From NCBI GenBank assembly GCA_000310025.1, contig FN649727.1, forward strand, positions 1,429,884-1,486,340: 56,457 nt of DNA, read 5' to 3'. Shown piece by piece: positions 37,347 through 48,412 of this stretch. This DNA comes from Ectocarpus siliculosus (lineage: Eukaryota > Sar > Phaeophyceae > Ectocarpales > Ectocarpaceae). Numbering within the stretch: position 1 is the first letter of the stretch; the number at the start of each line of letters is the position of its first letter. The translations under genes were made by a program, and so were the position numbers. Under the pieces are notes generated by a model. It had not been told where the DNA came from, did no database searches, and was given only the letters and a program-made list of their open reading frames with translations.

Positions 37347-39180
37347 TGAGGACAAACCACGTCAAATCCCCCAAAACCCGCAGACATTTCCTTAGATATC
37401 AAGGCGCCAGATACTGTCTGTTGGACTTCTTTTTTGTTTTTTGGATACGAACTGGCCAATTTTTTAAATATGGTCGCGCAGATTTGTGAAAAATTATGGT
37501 CAACACGTAGCGTGCGCGTGCCTAACCGGGAAATATCAAACAGAATCGGAGTTGATTAAGATTTTTAAAGGGAGTGCGAAGTTAAACACCATCTGTTGGT
37601 GTACACCACCCCAGATTTTTTCAGGCCCTGAAAGTTGGCGTGTGCGTGTGTGGTTTGGGCGATGCCTACTGATTAACGCGAAACACGAGGGAAATCGACG
37701 CAAAACGCTCCATCTGGTACGCCCAAGCGACATACATTCTTGCCTTCGGCACCTGCGAAGACACAGAGCGTGAATATCAGAGCTGGACGAGAGCTGAAAC
37801 ACATCCAGGGCTAGTATGTGAACGACACCGAGAGTCGTAGAGACTCCCTTCGTCGTTTTTCCTTGCCGTAGCGACTGCAATCTCGACTTTCGGCTGTAGG
37901 CGCATATCCCGCCGTTCCCTGCCTGTAGCAAGCACAAATGAACACATACAAGTACCCATACCGCTCTTTGGCCGATATTCCTGTCAAAACACACTACTTT
38001 CTGAGCGTCCCGTAGCACGTGGCAGGCATGTCCCCCGTACTCACAGAAACGGAGATACCCGAGCAGCAACGACGTCTTGTCTCGACATGAGGCTTCGGCA
38101 ACAGTTGCACAAAGAACGAAGAAGGCGGGCAGGCACAAGCGGGCTTCGCCTGTGCCCTCATTGACGTGCTCGCTTTGCGTTTCGGTCGCGTAGCAAAACG
38201 ATCAGCATTGCGTTGCGATTGCCAAGTGGAATATGAGACAATAAACAGTTGAGTTTGCTCTGCTCATCTAGCATCATCATATAAACCCACACAAAAAAGG
38301 TTTGCACGAATTCAATGTAATGAGATCCAATAACGTTTTTTTCAGAGGAGGGAGTTGAGAGCGTTGTGGCACAGCTGACAACCGACAGACGCACGCGCAA
38401 CGCACACGGGAAGCGACCATCGGCGGTCTCACAGCTTCGTAGCAAAAGCAACGCACCAAAAACTTGGGCATCAACGCGCTCTTTCTGTGGCATCACGCAC
38501 GAGTCTTTTAGTTGAGCCCCGAGCCGGAGGGCTTGGCGCATGCGCGGTGTGTGTGGGAAGACGTGCATACAACTGACGACGAAGAACTGTGATGTGTTTC
38601 GTTTTTTCTTGTGTGTGAGTCTTACCGTGGTACTCTTGTCAGCTCTTGTACCGTTCCTGAGGCACTTTACTGATAGCCGAAATTCCGACCCTTTCCGCCA
38701 AGCACCATCAGGTTGCAACTATCCTACACTCATCAACCCCCTGATGTATCCTATTGTATGAACAACGTTAGACGTACGGCGTCCATATATCGACCTTGTA
38801 CCTCGTATCCACCTTGCTCTCCCTCCTTTCCTCCGAGAAAAACCGCACGAAAACGGAGAGAAATAAGCTGACCCTTCCTTAGAAGGGTCTGATTGTTTCT
38901 CCGCCGGACAGTCACCTGCCCCGCTCGGAAGGTGTTTCCTCTTGCCCGATACTGCATATTGTCAGTATTCTTTCCGATGTACTTATGTTGCTTGAAAATG
39001 GTCCGGGCTGCCACGCATGTTCTCCCACGTTCGCTTCCAAAGCCCTCGACACCAGTGTTGGGTGTTCAACATTCGCCCAACTAATTCCGACTGCCTGGAT
39101 ACTGATGATTGTACAAACCGTGTACCTGCTGCTGCTTTGCAGGAAGGTACTTCGCGAGTAGGGACCGGTCAGCAGCCACA

Positions 39181-39867
39181 ATGCCTCTCAAGACACTGAA
39201 GAATTTCCTCGTGGCCACAGGGCCACTTGCTCTCTTTCTCTTCGTCACGGCCACGATGATGCTGCAGCACATCGCTGCGATTTGTGATGACGAGTGGGAC
39301 GCTTGCTTCGACGACGCCGTGTGCAACTCGTGCTACTACGATTGGGCTGAGTCTATGGATGAATACAACGAATGCATAGGGGACTATCCCGAGATCGACT
39401 ACGGTACAGAGGTTGACTGGTGCTTTGTGTACACGGCTTCCGATTGCTGCAAAGCTTCGGTGTCCTCCAAAGACTGCCTGGGAAACACGGCTTTCGTGGA
39501 CCACACGATATGTGAAGCAAATTATTCCGCCACCTCAACGGAGAAGGACGCATGTACCGCCTTGACGTGCAACGAGGGTAGCGTGACCGTACTGTTTGAT
39601 GACGACGCGAGCACAGCTACTAACGGCGCAGACGTAGCTGAAGACGACGATGTGGGTGCAGCTGACGACTACGCGGATGCAGTTGCTGGCGACGACGCGG
39701 ACAGGGCGGACGACGACGAAGAAGACACAGCTGACGATGACGCGGACGTAGCTGCCGACACTGGAGCGGCTTCCCGCGTCGGCAGATCCTCCCCAGGCGT
39801 CGTGCTCACGGCTGTTCGCGGGATCGCTTTCTTGATTGTAGCACCGTTTCTGGCGGCCTCCCTGTGA
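39181..39867 (+). CDS. Secreted Cys-rich protein with acidic linker and probable GPI anchor
   Basis: A single-exon frame of 228 codons. I chose the ATG at 39181 because the signal peptide follows directly (LVATGPLALFLFVTA), with cleavage expected near residue 30-36. Residues ~36-130 form a compact ectodomain with 12 Cys (spacing CDDEWDAC, CNSC, DCC and others) and one N-glycosylation site NYS. A ~60-residue Asp/Ala linker follows (DDYADAVAGDDADRADDDEE), and the chain ends in a hydrophobic tail (GIAFLIVAPFLAASL) preceded by small residues, the layout of a GPI-anchored surface protein. A TTTGCAG just upstream may be the acceptor of a 5' UTR intron. I recognise no named family. A cell-surface or cell-wall role is inferred from topology alone. 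Confidence 0.72.
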   Translation: MPLKTLKNFLVATGPLALFLFVTATMMLQHIAAICDDEWDACFDDAVCNSCYYDWAESMDEYNECIGDYPEIDYGTEVDWCFVYTASDCCKASVSSKDCLGNTAFVDHTICEANYSATSTEKDACTALTCNEGSVTVLFDDDASTATNGADVAEDDDVGAADDYADAVAGDDADRADDDEEDTADDDADVAADTGAASRVGRSSPGVVLTAVRGIAFLIVAPFLAASL

Positions 39868-40323
39868 AGTACACGTCGTTTATCTAGATGCGCAATTTTG
39901 CGACTGAAGTAGGGATTCAGTTCGTCAGATTCCAGGCGTGAAAGGGCTTCACCAAGCACTTGGAGGGCTGCTCCGTTATAATTGCTCCACCGTAATTCAG
40001 TCTTTGCTCCACCAGGCAGATCTCCGCCCACAGAACTTCAATCAACCTCAAACCAATTGCATCGTGTAGGTATGGGCTACAGCTATCTGAAACGCTGCTT
40101 CGAAGAAGCTGAATCGAACCAGTGGCTGCAGAGATATGTTGAAAAAATGGGGTTCCGGAGCATCACAGGAAGTAGTAATCGTCTCGAACCTCCGTCCACA
40201 CAGCTCCAACTGACGCCAAACCTTTCGCATCGTGTTGGCACGGCCCATAGCGTTCATAAAATACTCACATCCGACATATCCCTGCAGAGATATGGTCACC
40301 AGAGGGGGTTCCGCAGCATCTGG

Positions 40324-40445
40324 GGGGGGGGGGGGGTGTACTCATAGTCGTGCATGCCGTAGTCGTTTGACCATTGACCTCGCATCCCTACAAAGCCGGG
40401 ACGGAGCACGCCGGGTTCTCACCGGACCAGGCTCTCACATCACCA
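40324..40445 (+). repeat. tRNA-derived SINE-like repeat, copy 2
   Basis: It lies in the left arm of the foldback element. It shares GTGTACTCATAGTCGTGCAT and TTGACCTCGCATCCCTACAA with copy 1, with A-box-like 40355-40373 and B-box-like GGGTTCTCACC at 413-423 of the 40 kb block (40413-40423). Confidence 0.65.
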
Positions 40446-41378
40446 AGCGCGAAGCGCCGTGAGGTATTTGGCGAGTCGCATGAAGGGTGAGCTGCATCCT
40501 GCTAAGGGTGTTCGGCATCTTGTGCTTACTTCCTTTCGTACGGATGACAGCTACGTATGACTTAATTTATTTTCTGGTGCGTTCACTTCCAGAGACAGTT
40601 GTAAGCACTGTGTAACTGCCTCGAGGAAGCTTGACCATTTTAACACAACGTGGTGCGATCATCCCCCGTTGCGCGGAGTGAGGTTTCTCGACCCCGCACA
40701 ACATGATCTACTCGACCACCATTATGGTTACCGCCAAAAAAAAAAAAACGAGGTAAAAAAAAAAACGGTAACCTGGTTGCCGAGTTCACGAAGTGAATTG
40801 GCTTGTTTTACAACGTCGTTGCCAATCGACGAAAACCCAATCCCGATGGCAAACACCGAGGGGGGGGGGTAAATGAAGTTGTCCCGCTATACCTCCCGTC
40901 ACATAGCTGAACGACGCCTCAATCTGACCGCACCGAGTTCCCACGGCCCCCAGCCATCGTTGAAGCCATTGGGGCACCCTAATCGGACTAGTGGGTGCAG
41001 AGAAAAGCCCACCAACGAGGGCTCAGTGGTTCACAGGCCGGTGGAGCAGATTGGCCACATCTGCTCCACGAGGCCAAAATCTATCTACAGGGCACCGTTT
41101 ACCCGACGAAGACTTACGTTGTGTTGGCACGGTTAACAGCTATCATACAAGCCGTCGGGCACCCCAACCGGACTAGTGGCTGCAGATAAACGCCCTCCCA
41201 CGGGGCTCGGTGGCTTACTGGCCGGTGGAGCAGATTGGCCATATTAAGTTATACGCAGCTGTCATCCGTACGCAAGGAAGAAAGCACGAGATGCTGAACA
41301 CCCCTAACAGGATGCAGCGCACCCTTCATGCGACTCGCCAAATACCTAACGGCGCTTCGCGCTTGGTGATGTAAAGCC

Positions 41379-41475
41379 TGGTCCGGTGAGAACCCGGCGT
41401 GCTCCGTCCCGGCTTCGTAGGGATGCGGGGTCAATGTATGGCATGCACGACTATGAGTACACCCCGCCCCCCCTA
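41379..41475 (-). repeat. tRNA-derived SINE-like repeat, copy 3 (inverted)
   Basis: Reverse complement of copy 2 in the right arm, keeping the GGTGAGAACCCGGCG B-box region and the CATGCACGACTATGAGTACA head. Confidence 0.65.
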
Positions 41476-41822
41476 GATGCTCCGGGACCCCCTCTGATGA
41501 CCATATCTCCTTAGGAACATGTCGGATGGGAGTGTCCGATAGCTTGTAGAACGGAATGGGCCGTGCCAACACGATGAAAAGGGTTGGGGTCAATTGGAGC
41601 TGTGTGGACGGAGGTACGAGAAGAGTACTACTTTCTGAGATGATGCGGAACCCCCCTTTTCAGCATATCTCTGCAGCCACCGGCTCGATTCAGCTCCTAA
41701 TAGCTTCTCAGTTCGCTGTAGCCCATACCTACACGATGCACTTGATTTGATGTTGATTGGAGGTTTGTAGGCGGAGATCTGCCTTGTGGAGCAAATGATA
41801 AGTTCCAGCGGTGGAGCAAATA

Positions 41823-42600
41823 GCATTGCCGATCCCAACAAGGTTGTGCATTTCTTGAATTGGTACGACACCGCTGTTGGAAAGAGCTGCAGTAGGGATA
41901 CGGTGCAAGGGTGGAGGACTGTGGGGCTAATTTGCTTGGCTGAGTAGGGGAACTGGATGATACTGCGGCTGTTTCAAGTTTTTTGACGGGCAATTGTGGA
42001 CGGATGGGTCGCTTCTCACCTGGCATGGTGCGGGTGTCGGCATTACCGCAGTCCCACATACAAGCGAAGAGGTGGACCGAGTGGTGCGAAATGCTGTGCC
42101 GGACTGAACCCCTTTGTTTGTGTACTCCCGTGCCCACCCACTGGGTGGAGGTTGCCGTGCCCACCCACGGAGGATACCGTGCCCACCCACGGTATGATGT
42201 CTGTCTGGGGACTATGTTAACCCAGAGGACCGATGCAGATGATATATAACCTTGATTAACACAAACGTGCTCTTCCAGCACAGCATACACAGTATCTCTC
42301 GCAGACACAGAACATTCAGCTGAACACATGCGCGGACTCTTTCGAGGGGCCCCGCACTTGGAACCCCCAGCAGAAGATACCCCCCGCACACATATTCCCC
42401 GCAGATCGGATCTTGTATCCAAGACCCCAAACAGCCCCCCTGCTTGATATAATATACGATCTGGAAGTCCTTTATGGATAATCTTCCAACCAATACAAAA
42501 ACACAAATAACCACTCGAGAAACATCCTCTACAAAACTGGCTACGCATTTTACACAAAGCGTCTCCATCAGTTTATCCGTGAACCCTGCCCACCACACCC
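41823..42600. other. Spacer between the foldback element and the satellite region
   Basis: No supported gene. A long minus-strand open frame (41697-42557) overlaps the element's arm and is judged fortuitous. It contains the short tandem repeat at 42128-42195. Confidence 0.5.
42128..42195. repeat. Short tandem repeat around GTGCCCACCCAC
   Basis: Three copies of GTGCCCACCCAC spaced about 24-28 bp apart. The last two are flanked to give the self-complementary CCGTGCCCACCCACGG form. Confidence 0.8.
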
Positions 42601-43440
42601 TTTCTTCAGCATGAAGACCGATTCAAGGTCTTCAAACTTTGCAATCTCTCAACAAACTGACACAGAACCACACACGTCCCGATTTCAAGGAAACGACTTC
42701 AACGCCGTCCCGACATACCAGCTTCTCGCTACGGAACCGATTTCCACTTTATGCCTTCAACCTAACCCTCTGCAGTCTGCCTTCCATTTCAACAATCAGG
42801 TGTGCCAAACACACGCGTCCGGACTTTTGGGGAACGACTTCAACTGTGCTGAAGAACACCCTGTCTTCTATCCGAAGACCGATTTCACGCGTTTATACTC
42901 TGCAATGGACGCCTTTATACTCTGCAATGGCGATTCATATCACCATTTGCGAACGATATTGTGGTTACCCCATCACACACCTTCTCTTCTGCTTGGAGAC
43001 CGATTTCATGCCTTCATCGTCTGCAATCTACCTTTCAACTCTACAAACAGACGCGAGAACACGGCGTCCCGATTTCAGGGGAACGACTTCAACGCTGCTC
43101 CAACTCACACCCTCTAGTTTGATTGAAGACCGATTTCCTGGTTTCACCCTATGCAATCTACCTTTGATTTAACCAACAACAGTTTGCACAGACGCCCCGA
43201 TTTGAGGGAAACGGTTCCAACACTGCTCCATACACACCCTTCATTCGTTTTCAAGTCCGATTTCACCCCTTCACCCTCTGCAAACTGCCTACGATTTCAG
43301 CAAACAAGCAGTAAGCACACACGTCCCGACTTCAGGGAGCGAGTTCAACACTGCCCCAACACACACCGTATTCTGCATCAAGACCAATTTCACGCCTTCA
43401 CGCTCTACCAACAGACATGTCCCGCTTCCCATGACCATCT
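42600..43440 (+). repeat. Satellite block S1: diverged ~128 bp units
   Basis: About seven units, each marked by a GAAGACCGATTTCA-like box (42612, about 42872, 43126 and others) and a later CGTCCCGATTTCA box. They are well diverged from the core array at 50.2-51.7 kb. Strongly C-rich and G-poor on the plus strand. Confidence 0.8.
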
Positions 43441-44240
43441 CGGACCGAAACACACTTCAGGCACACGTCTGGACCAGAAGCCGGCCTCGACGATGCACTC
43501 ATCTGGCGACTGGATTGGCTTGGTCTCCGCATTGATGGTCGTCTCGACCGTGACCACGATGCTGATGTTGGCATTGATGATGATGGTGTCAGCGGTGGTG
43601 TTAATGTTGGACGACGGCGTACGGCGACGTAGAAGTGAAACCGGTGAGGTGGTGTTTTCGTACTTTCCGGGAGAGAGAGTGGTCGCAGAGAGACATAGGA
43701 CACAGTATGGTGTAGGGGGATCCGGGGATGGATGTCATGGATCACACCAACATGCTGTTGGTTGTCCAGTCGAAATGGATCGAGAGAGTAAATAGAGAGA
43801 GTTATTGGGTGGGGAAAAGAACAAGCGGCACTAACAATTGACCTCAGTCAACACCCGAAGGGAATGCTTTCAAACCCGCACTCATAATTGCCACTCTCAA
43901 GCCATCGACATGACAGATACCGCAGGAAGCGTAGGGCACCGTGCATTGAATGACGCAGACGGCAGCTTACCGTGTTGACAGACGTGGGCGTGGCGAGCTA
44001 AGAGATGTCCAGGTCGACCAAGATGACCCAGGTTGTCCTTGGCGCGGTGGCATCCTTCCCGCAGCTGCTTGTCGAAGCAGGAAATGGAGCGAGGGGGGGG
44101 GAGGGGAGGGGGACAGGGGAAAGGGTGGGGGGCACCCCTCCTCCCCGTATCCCCACACCAGGTTTCAGTCACGTCCCGGCGGCAGTGATGATGTACGTGA
44201 GTTTCAGGCCGACGAACGATGGATTTGTAAAGATTTCCTA
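43440..44240 (+). repeat. Module A, copy 1
   Basis: Landmarks in order: CTCGACGATGCACTCATCTG, GCTGATGTTGGCATTGATGA, GGCGTACGGCGACGTAGAA, a GAGAGA tract, ATCACACCAACATG, CATCGACATGACAGATACCG, GTCCAGGTCGACCAAGATGA, a long G-run followed by a C-run, and CAGGCCGACGA. Same order in all copies. Confidence 0.85.
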
Positions 44241-44600
44241 TCGTTGTGTCCAATCAACATAAGAAGAACACACCCTCTCTTCTGCTCCAAGACCGATATT
44301 TCCCCTTCACCCTCTGCAGACCACACAAGTAGTTGCAGACCACACAAGTCCCGATTCAGGGAAACCACTTCAAGACCGTTTTCATACCTTCACCCTATGC
44401 AATCTGCTATTGACAAAAAAAAAAATGCAAATAACACATGCGGGTTTCAGGGAAATGAGGTCAACGCTTCCCCAATCCAACACCTTCTCTTCTTCTCCCA
44501 ATACTATCTCTTCTGCTCGAAGACCGATTTCAGTTCAATACCCTTGGCCATGTGCCTTTTATATCAACGAACGCAAAACACACACGTCCCGATTTTAGAG
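44240..44600 (+). repeat. Satellite block S2: diverged units
   Basis: About three degenerate units recognised by AAGACCGAT and CACGTCCCGATTTT-type boxes. Confidence 0.7.
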
Positions 44601-44639
44601 GAACATGGGAAGGACGCACCACGCGAAACACCCCGAACA

Positions 44640-46000
44640 CTTTGACCACACCAAACCCACAACTAGCAGGCTGTCCAAGACGTGCCAGATGCTTCGAGCA
44701 CCTCCAGGATGCCGTCCGACGCCCCTTGTCGACGCTGCTGGCCCCGTTGTAACGACCGGTTGCAGCAGATACGAACGGCTGGAGAGGGATGGGGAGAGAA
44801 GACCGGCCATACACACTATTATGTACTGCTCCCCGAGAGCGGGTGGGTTAGCTTACAACCGAGGCGTTGCAGGTACTAATCAATCGAGGTCGGTTGTGCG
44901 GTATTGCGTTCTCTCAGTTCACTACTATCATGCCGATATCACCATCAATGTATCCACGTGCTGCAAAAGTGACGGAGAGGAACAGCATAAGCGTGCGGCT
45001 TGAAACGACGGGCGTCGACGATGCACGACCAAGGCCGACAGTCAAGATTGCGATTTGAATTGACGGGAAGATACGAGTTTCCATGTATGGCCAGAGAGTT
45101 GAGGGGAAACGATTGAACATCTGGTTGCGCGCTACGGTCGGGGTCAGATCCGCGCAAGGCACTACTTCGCGGCCGATACTCTGCTAAGCGCCGCCCACTA
45201 CCGATTTCTCGAGCGAGCCTACTTCCGCGCTAGCGGTATCGGCGTTCCTACGAAGCTAGCCGCACTTAGCAGTCGCTCTATACACCTGCCAGCCGTTGTC
45301 AGCACCGCAACGTCAAATTGTTTCGAGCTCGCCAACATTCCCAAACATTGCCGCCGCCGAATCTCGGGCGCAGGGTTTGTGTTCGTACAATGCATGCAAG
45401 ACTTTCTTGTTTCGATAGTTCGACACTCGGGATGCGGCCTCAGCAAGCATCGCGAGTGCAACCCTTACTCTCGAATAGAACGTTCTGAGCGCCACCGTTC
45501 AGGGGACGGGGGGGGATGCGGGACTGGTTTGGTCCAAACCACAGGAGTTGATGCGTGCAGACTGTCGTAGCAGTTACGCGCTACGGTCGGGGTCAGATTG
45601 CGCAAGGCACTACTTTCGCGGCTACCGATTCTTTGCTAAGCACCGCTCGCTGTCGATACCTCGAGCGAGCCTACTTGCGTGCTAGCTCAATCGGTGTTGC
45701 TACGAAGGTGGTTACACTTAGCAGTCGCTCTATACACCAGCCGGCCGTTGTCAACGCGGCACGCCTCAAATCGTTTCGAGGTCACCAATACCGTCACCAA
45801 CACGTTGTACGGCAATCGGTTTGACTCCATCCATGTTCTGAGCAGAACGGTCACCACACATGTCCGGATTCTCACTTCAAGCGATCGTTCTCGACTACAT
45901 TCAGATTCGTGTTCTTCTGATCCTAAAACAACGCTAGTCAAGGGCGAAATCAGAACAAGCATCCGGTGCAAGAGCGCAAGGCGTACTCATCTGTCCGGTC
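44640..46000 (+). repeat. Module B, copy 1
   Basis: Near-identical to 48413-49770 at a constant offset of 3772 bp. It contains an internal diverged duplication (about 45123-45340 and 45578-45800), each starting GCGCTACGGTCGGGGTCAGA and running into CTCGAGCGAGCCTACTT and GCAGTCGCTCTATACACC. Short ORFs are identical between the two B copies, but only because the DNA is; no family recognised. Confidence 0.88.
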
Positions 46001-46600
46001 GGTCGGGTGTGTGTTGTTGTAGGTCGAAGTCTTGGGGCTGGTGATGATGTTGATCTTGGAGGGCATACGGCGACGTAGAACATAGGCCGGTGAGGTGGCG
46101 TTTTCGTACATCCTGGGAGCGAGAGTGGTTGCCGAGAGAGAGAGAGAGGGAACAAAGAGGGGTATGGAGAGGCGGGGATGTCACGGATCACGCACAACAT
46201 ATTGTTGGTGTATGCGGTCGAAATTGAGAGCGAGAGAGAAAATGGGTGGCGATCGAAGCTGCGTCACAGCCAACCTCAGTCAGCACACGAAGAGAGTGCT
46301 CTCAAACCCGCACTCTCTCTGCTACCAAACTCAGCTCATCGACAAGACGGACACCGCAGGCACCACAGGCACCACAGCCACCACAGGCGGCTTACCTTGG
46401 CCGTAGCCAGCTAAGAGAATCCAGGTGGACCAAGATGATCCAATGTGTCCTTGGAGGTGGTATCCTTTCGTACATCACCTATCGAAGGAGGAAACGGATG
46501 GAGGTAGGGGAGGGGGGGGGAGACGGTGCCCCTCCCCTCCTATCCCCGCATCACGGGATGGGTTAGTGGAGATGTGGTTGATTTATTAGGCAGATGGTCG
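46000..46600 (+). repeat. Module A, copy 2 (5'-truncated)
   Basis: Begins at a GGTCGAAGTCTTGG junction after module B, then keeps the GCATACGGCGACGTAGAA, GAGAGA, GGTGGACCAAGATGA and G-run/C-run landmarks. Confidence 0.8.
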
Positions 46601-47425
46601 ATGATTTTCATGTATTATTTGTCACGATTTTGGACGAACAGACGCAGAACAGACACGTCACGATTTCATTGACACGACATTAAAACTGCCCCAACGCACA
46701 CTCGATTCGGCGCCAAGACCAATTTCAGGCCTTTACTTTCTACAATCTGCCTTTGATTTGAACAAGCACCTCCACAAGCACACAAGTCCTGATTTCACCC
46801 CGAACCACTTCATTACGGTCGCCCTGTCTTCTGCATGAACACCGATTTGAGTCTTTGACACTCACAAATCTGCCTATAACTTCACCAACTTCACACAGAA
46901 CATATTGTACACGTCCAGCGAATACACTTCAACACTGCCTCAACACGAACCCTCTCTTCCGCATGAAAACCGATTTTACGTCTCCACCCTCTGCATTATG
47001 TCTTTGATTTCAGCAAACCTACTCAAAACACACACATCTGATTCCAGGGAAAACCGCTTCAACACTCAACCTCTCTTCCGCATGAGGACCGATTTCACGC
47101 CTTCACCCTCTGCGTTCTGCCGTTGATTTCAGCAACCCCACGCAAAGCACACACGCCCGATTTCAGGGGAATCACTTCAACACAAACCCTCCCTTCCACA
47201 TGAAGACCGATTTCACGTCTTCACGGTCTGCATCCTGCCGTTGATTTCAACAAACCCACACAAAACACACACGTCCGATTTCAGGAAATCACACTTGAAC
47301 TCTGCAGCAACATACACCCTGTCATGAAAATGAAGACCAATTTCACATCCTCCCGCTTTTGATTTCAGCAAACTCCCACAAAACACCAAACGCGCGCGCA
47401 CACACACACACACAAACACACGTCT
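46600..47425 (+). repeat. Satellite block S3: diverged units
   Basis: About six units with ACCGATTT and CATGA-AGACC boxes, many carrying an AAAACACACACGTCCGATTT variant. Confidence 0.78.
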
Positions 47426-48190
47426 GGACCAGAAACCGGCCTCGACGATTCATTTATCTGGCGACCGGGCTGCCTTGGTCTCCGTGTTGATAGTCGTCTC
47501 GACCTTGACCGACCGTGATGCTGATGTTGGCATTGATGATGGTGTGGACGTTGGTGTCGAATGGTGCTCGCCGAAGTACGGCTGCAACAGTAGCGCAGCA
47601 GGTCTTGGAGGTGATGTTGGATGGCGTACGGCGACGTAGAACTCAGACTGTAGAACCGGCGTTACCGTGCATCCTGAGAGAGAGAGAGAGAGCGAGCGGT
47701 CGCCGAGAGACAGAGGAAACACCGTTCCGGCAAAGAGGGAGGCAGAGATATCACGGATCACATGAAACATGATGTTGATTGTCCAGTGGATATTGACAGA
47801 GCAAACTTGGGTAGTGAGAAGAGAATCCACACCAACAACCAACCTCGGGTAAGCCGTCGACATGACAGACGCCGCAGGAACCGTAGGGCACCGTGTGCTC
47901 GATGTGACGCAGCAGAGGGCTTACCGTGTCGACAAACGTCGCCGTGGTGAGCTAGGAGACGTCCAGGTCGACCAAGATGACCCAGGATGTCCTTGTCGGT
48001 GGTGCTCTTTCGGAAGTCAACTGTCGAAGGAGGAATTGCACGGAAGTAGCGGACGCGGGGGGGAGGGGAGGGATGGAGGACCCCCCCCTGGAGGACCCCC
48101 CCCTCCCCCTATCCCCACACCAGGGGTTGAGTCACCTCACGGCCGTGGTGATGTTGTGGTTTGTCAGGCCGACGACTGATTGCTTTTGTA
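47425..48190 (+). repeat. Module A, copy 3
   Basis: Very close to copies 5 and 6 (for example GGTCTTGGAGGTGATGTTGG and GGGTAAGCCGTCGACATGAC). It includes a doubled C-run, GGAGGACCCCCCCCT, not seen in the others. Confidence 0.87.
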
Positions 48191-48412
48191 GACCATCTAG
48201 CGTTGACGGAAAGCTACAGGCACAAAGCACTCACGTCCCGGTCCAGGCAAACACCTTCAACACTTCCCCAACAGAACACCTTCTCTTCTGCTCGAAGACC
48301 AACTTCACACCTTCGGCCCAATCTGCCTTTGGATATAGAACAGACGGAAACCACACGCGTCCTGATTTCAGGGGAACTTGAGAAGGACGCACCGTGCAAC
48401 AAATGCACAGAC
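48190..48412 (+). repeat. Satellite block S4: remnant units
   Basis: One to two degenerate satellite units between module A copy 3 and module B copy 2. Confidence 0.65.

Larger units (their letters stand above)
33249..39180. other. Long stretch with no confirmed gene
   Basis: No domain-bearing ORF was found. It holds inverted repeats at 36096-36197, 36626-36683 and 37122-37346, plus possible exons near 35814-36044. Open frames at 37536-38138 and 38158-38718 (both minus) show no conserved pattern. Confidence 0.5.
39980..41822. mobile_element. 1.84 kb foldback element with ~580 bp inverted arms
   Basis: Left arm 39980-40565 and right arm 41243-41822 are diverged reverse complements along their whole length. 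Shared blocks in order include TTGCTCCACC ends, GGCAGATCTCCGCC, GTAGGTATGGGCTACAGC, CGTGTTGGCACGGCCCAT, a SINE-like segment and GGATGACAGCT at the inner edge. The ~680 bp centre carries two ~95 bp direct units (about 40965-41062 and 41149-41245), each with CCGGTGGAGCAGATTGGCC. No transposase was found, so it is non-autonomous or a nested repeat. Ends are marked by GGTGGAGCAAA; a TA target duplication is possible but not secure. Confidence 0.75.

Noticed and set aside
37536-38138. Minus-strand ORF with a signal-peptide-like start and several Cys
   Set aside because: No ATG at the start, no clear splice borders, no recognisable family; evidence too thin.
38158-38718. 186-codon minus-strand ORF
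   Set aside because: No domain, no compositional sign of coding and no neighbours that fit.
41697-42557. 286-codon minus-strand ORF
   Set aside because: Overlaps the foldback arm and a short tandem repeat, and shows no domain or splice context.
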